Shown here in pieces: positions 63,461-64,000 of a DNA stretch of 64,000 bases. The DNA lies in contig JAFLCX010000001.1 in the NCBI GenBank assembly GCA_017302635.1, positions 558,001 through 622,000 on the forward strand, written 5' to 3'. The translations under genes were made by a program, and so were the position numbers. Numbering within the stretch: the first letter of the stretch is position 1; each line of letters begins with the position of its first letter. The stretch comes from Hyphomicrobiales bacterium. Lineage in GTDB: Bacteria > Pseudomonadota > Alphaproteobacteria > Rhizobiales > Beijerinckiaceae. A model generated the notes under the pieces. That model made no database searches. It saw nothing but the letters and a program-made list of their open reading frames with translations, and was not told the origin of the DNA.

Positions 63461-64000
63461 TCAGCGGCCGCCATCATCCGCTTCGCCAGCCTTGCGCTCT
63501 GGCTCGTCGCGGCGCAGAGGCGGCCGGCGACCGGGACGGGACGGGCGGGGATTGGCGCCGCTTTTCTGGATTTCAGCCCGGAATTCGTCGCGTCTTTCAT
63601 GCACGGAGGCGATAACGAGCCCCATCGGCGTCCCGATATCGACGAGCACATTCTCGGCAAGTTGCAGGCTCGCCTCAACGGTTTCTGGCACAACATCCGA
63701 GGCACCAAGCGCATAGAGCCGGGCGGCGTGCTCGGCATCGCGAGCGCGCGCCACGATGACAAGATCGGGCCGTTCCGCCCGGGCAATCCGCACCAGTCGC
63801 TCCACCGCATCCGGATCGGACGAGGTCGCGACCAGCGCGCGCGCTTCCGCAATCCCGATCCGGCGCAGGAATTCGCGCCGGCTGGCATCGCCGAAAATCG
63901 CGTCAATGCCAGATTTCCGGGCCAGGGCAATGACAGCAGGCTCGACATCGACGGCAAGAAACGGGACCTTGTGGCGGCTCAGCATTCCTGCCACGACCTG
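63461..64000 (-). CDS. Kef-type K+/H+ antiporter, C-terminal RCK domain (runs off the window)
   Basis: The visible 180 codons are the RCK/TrkA-N domain of a monovalent cation:proton antiporter of the KefB/KefC type: VAGMLSRHKVPFLAVDVEPA, AIFGDASRREFLRRIGIAEA, LYALGASDVVPETVEASLQL. A charged Pro/Arg-rich tail follows. The frame stays open at the right edge with QVVAGMLS, so the membrane part lies outside. Convergent with glcF. Confidence 0.88.
   Translation of the reverse strand, partial: QVVAGMLSRHKVPFLAVDVEPAVIALARKSGIDAIFGDASRREFLRRIGIAEARALVATSSDPDAVERLVRIARAERPDLVIVARARDAEHAARLYALGASDVVPETVEASLQLAENVLVDIGTPMGLVIASVHERRDEFRAEIQKSGANPRPSRPGRRPPLRRDEPERKAGEADDGGR

Noticed and set aside
1-64000. 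CRISPR arrays, insertion sequences, prophage or rRNA operon
   Set aside because: No regularly spaced repeats, transposase, phage structural genes or rRNA segments were seen when reading the window.

Overview
The window comes from a GC-rich alphaproteobacterium, most likely of the order Hyphomicrobiales (Rhizobiales). Evidence: a C4-pathway 5-aminolevulinate synthase, a PdhS-like PAS histidine kinase, two phasins, an Hsp20/DUF1150 pair under an RpoH-type promoter, the hisD-UPF0262-phosphatase cluster, UPF0262 itself, and a tRNA-His that lacks G-1 and carries A73, a peculiarity of this group. Most of the window is chromosomal core. No integrase, transposase, CRISPR array, prophage or rRNA gene was seen.

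Layout. 0-3.9 kb: argG (partial), a MoeB/ThiF-like adenylyltransferase, a small secreted protein and pheT. 4-10 kb: aminotransferase, RecD-like helicase, MipA/OmpV outer-membrane protein, ankyrin protein, ghrA and anmK. 10-16 kb: phosphatase, UPF0262 and hisD, then a secreted Tyr-rich protein, murA with a small basic protein, and hemA (TTG start). 16-25 kb: phasin, PdhS-like kinase, L,D-transpeptidase, lutABC lactate-oxidation operon and a phosphopantetheinyl transferase. 25-28.5 kb: TerC/YjbE membrane protein, tRNA-His, a second phasin with a long Lys/Pro/Val/Ala linker, tRNA-Thr, and a Crp/Fnr regulator broken by a one-base frameshift, divergent from a membrane adenylate cyclase.

30.5-43.3 kb is the accessory part. 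It starts with small secreted or membrane proteins of unknown role (including DUF1176 and DUF1311/LprI types). It then has an LCAT-like lipase and a trypsin-like protease fused to a NUC-type nuclease. Across an AT-rich divergent intergenic region lies a three-gene operon: an N-terminal EAD1-like helical domain fused to a trypsin-like protease, a large helical protein, and a membrane protein with a periplasmic SH3-like domain. I infer that this protease/nuclease/lipase locus is a biological-conflict (immunity or self-killing) system. It is the best candidate in the window for something undescribed.

43.3-49 kb is a five-gene operon coupling an FbpABC/PhnSTU-type importer to an MBL-fold hydrolase and the nucleotidase SurE, suggesting uptake and breakdown of a phosphorylated compound. 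49.4-53.5 kb holds pheS, rplT-rpmI and infC (AUU start), with a methyltransferase gene inserted on the opposite strand between rpmI and infC. pheS and pheT lie about 46 kb apart instead of adjacent. 53.6-59.3 kb: glycosyltransferase, alpha/beta hydrolase, DUF1150, Hsp20, 5-formyl-THF cyclo-ligase, CoxG-like protein, cytochrome c and a LysR regulator. 59.5-63.5 kb: the glcDEF glycolate oxidase operon, divergent from the LysR gene. The window ends inside a Kef-type K+/H+ antiporter.

Metabolic links: glcDEF makes glyoxylate and GhrA can reduce it; lutABC oxidises lactate; the phasins indicate polyhydroxyalkanoate storage; AnmK, MurA and the L,D-transpeptidase act on peptidoglycan.
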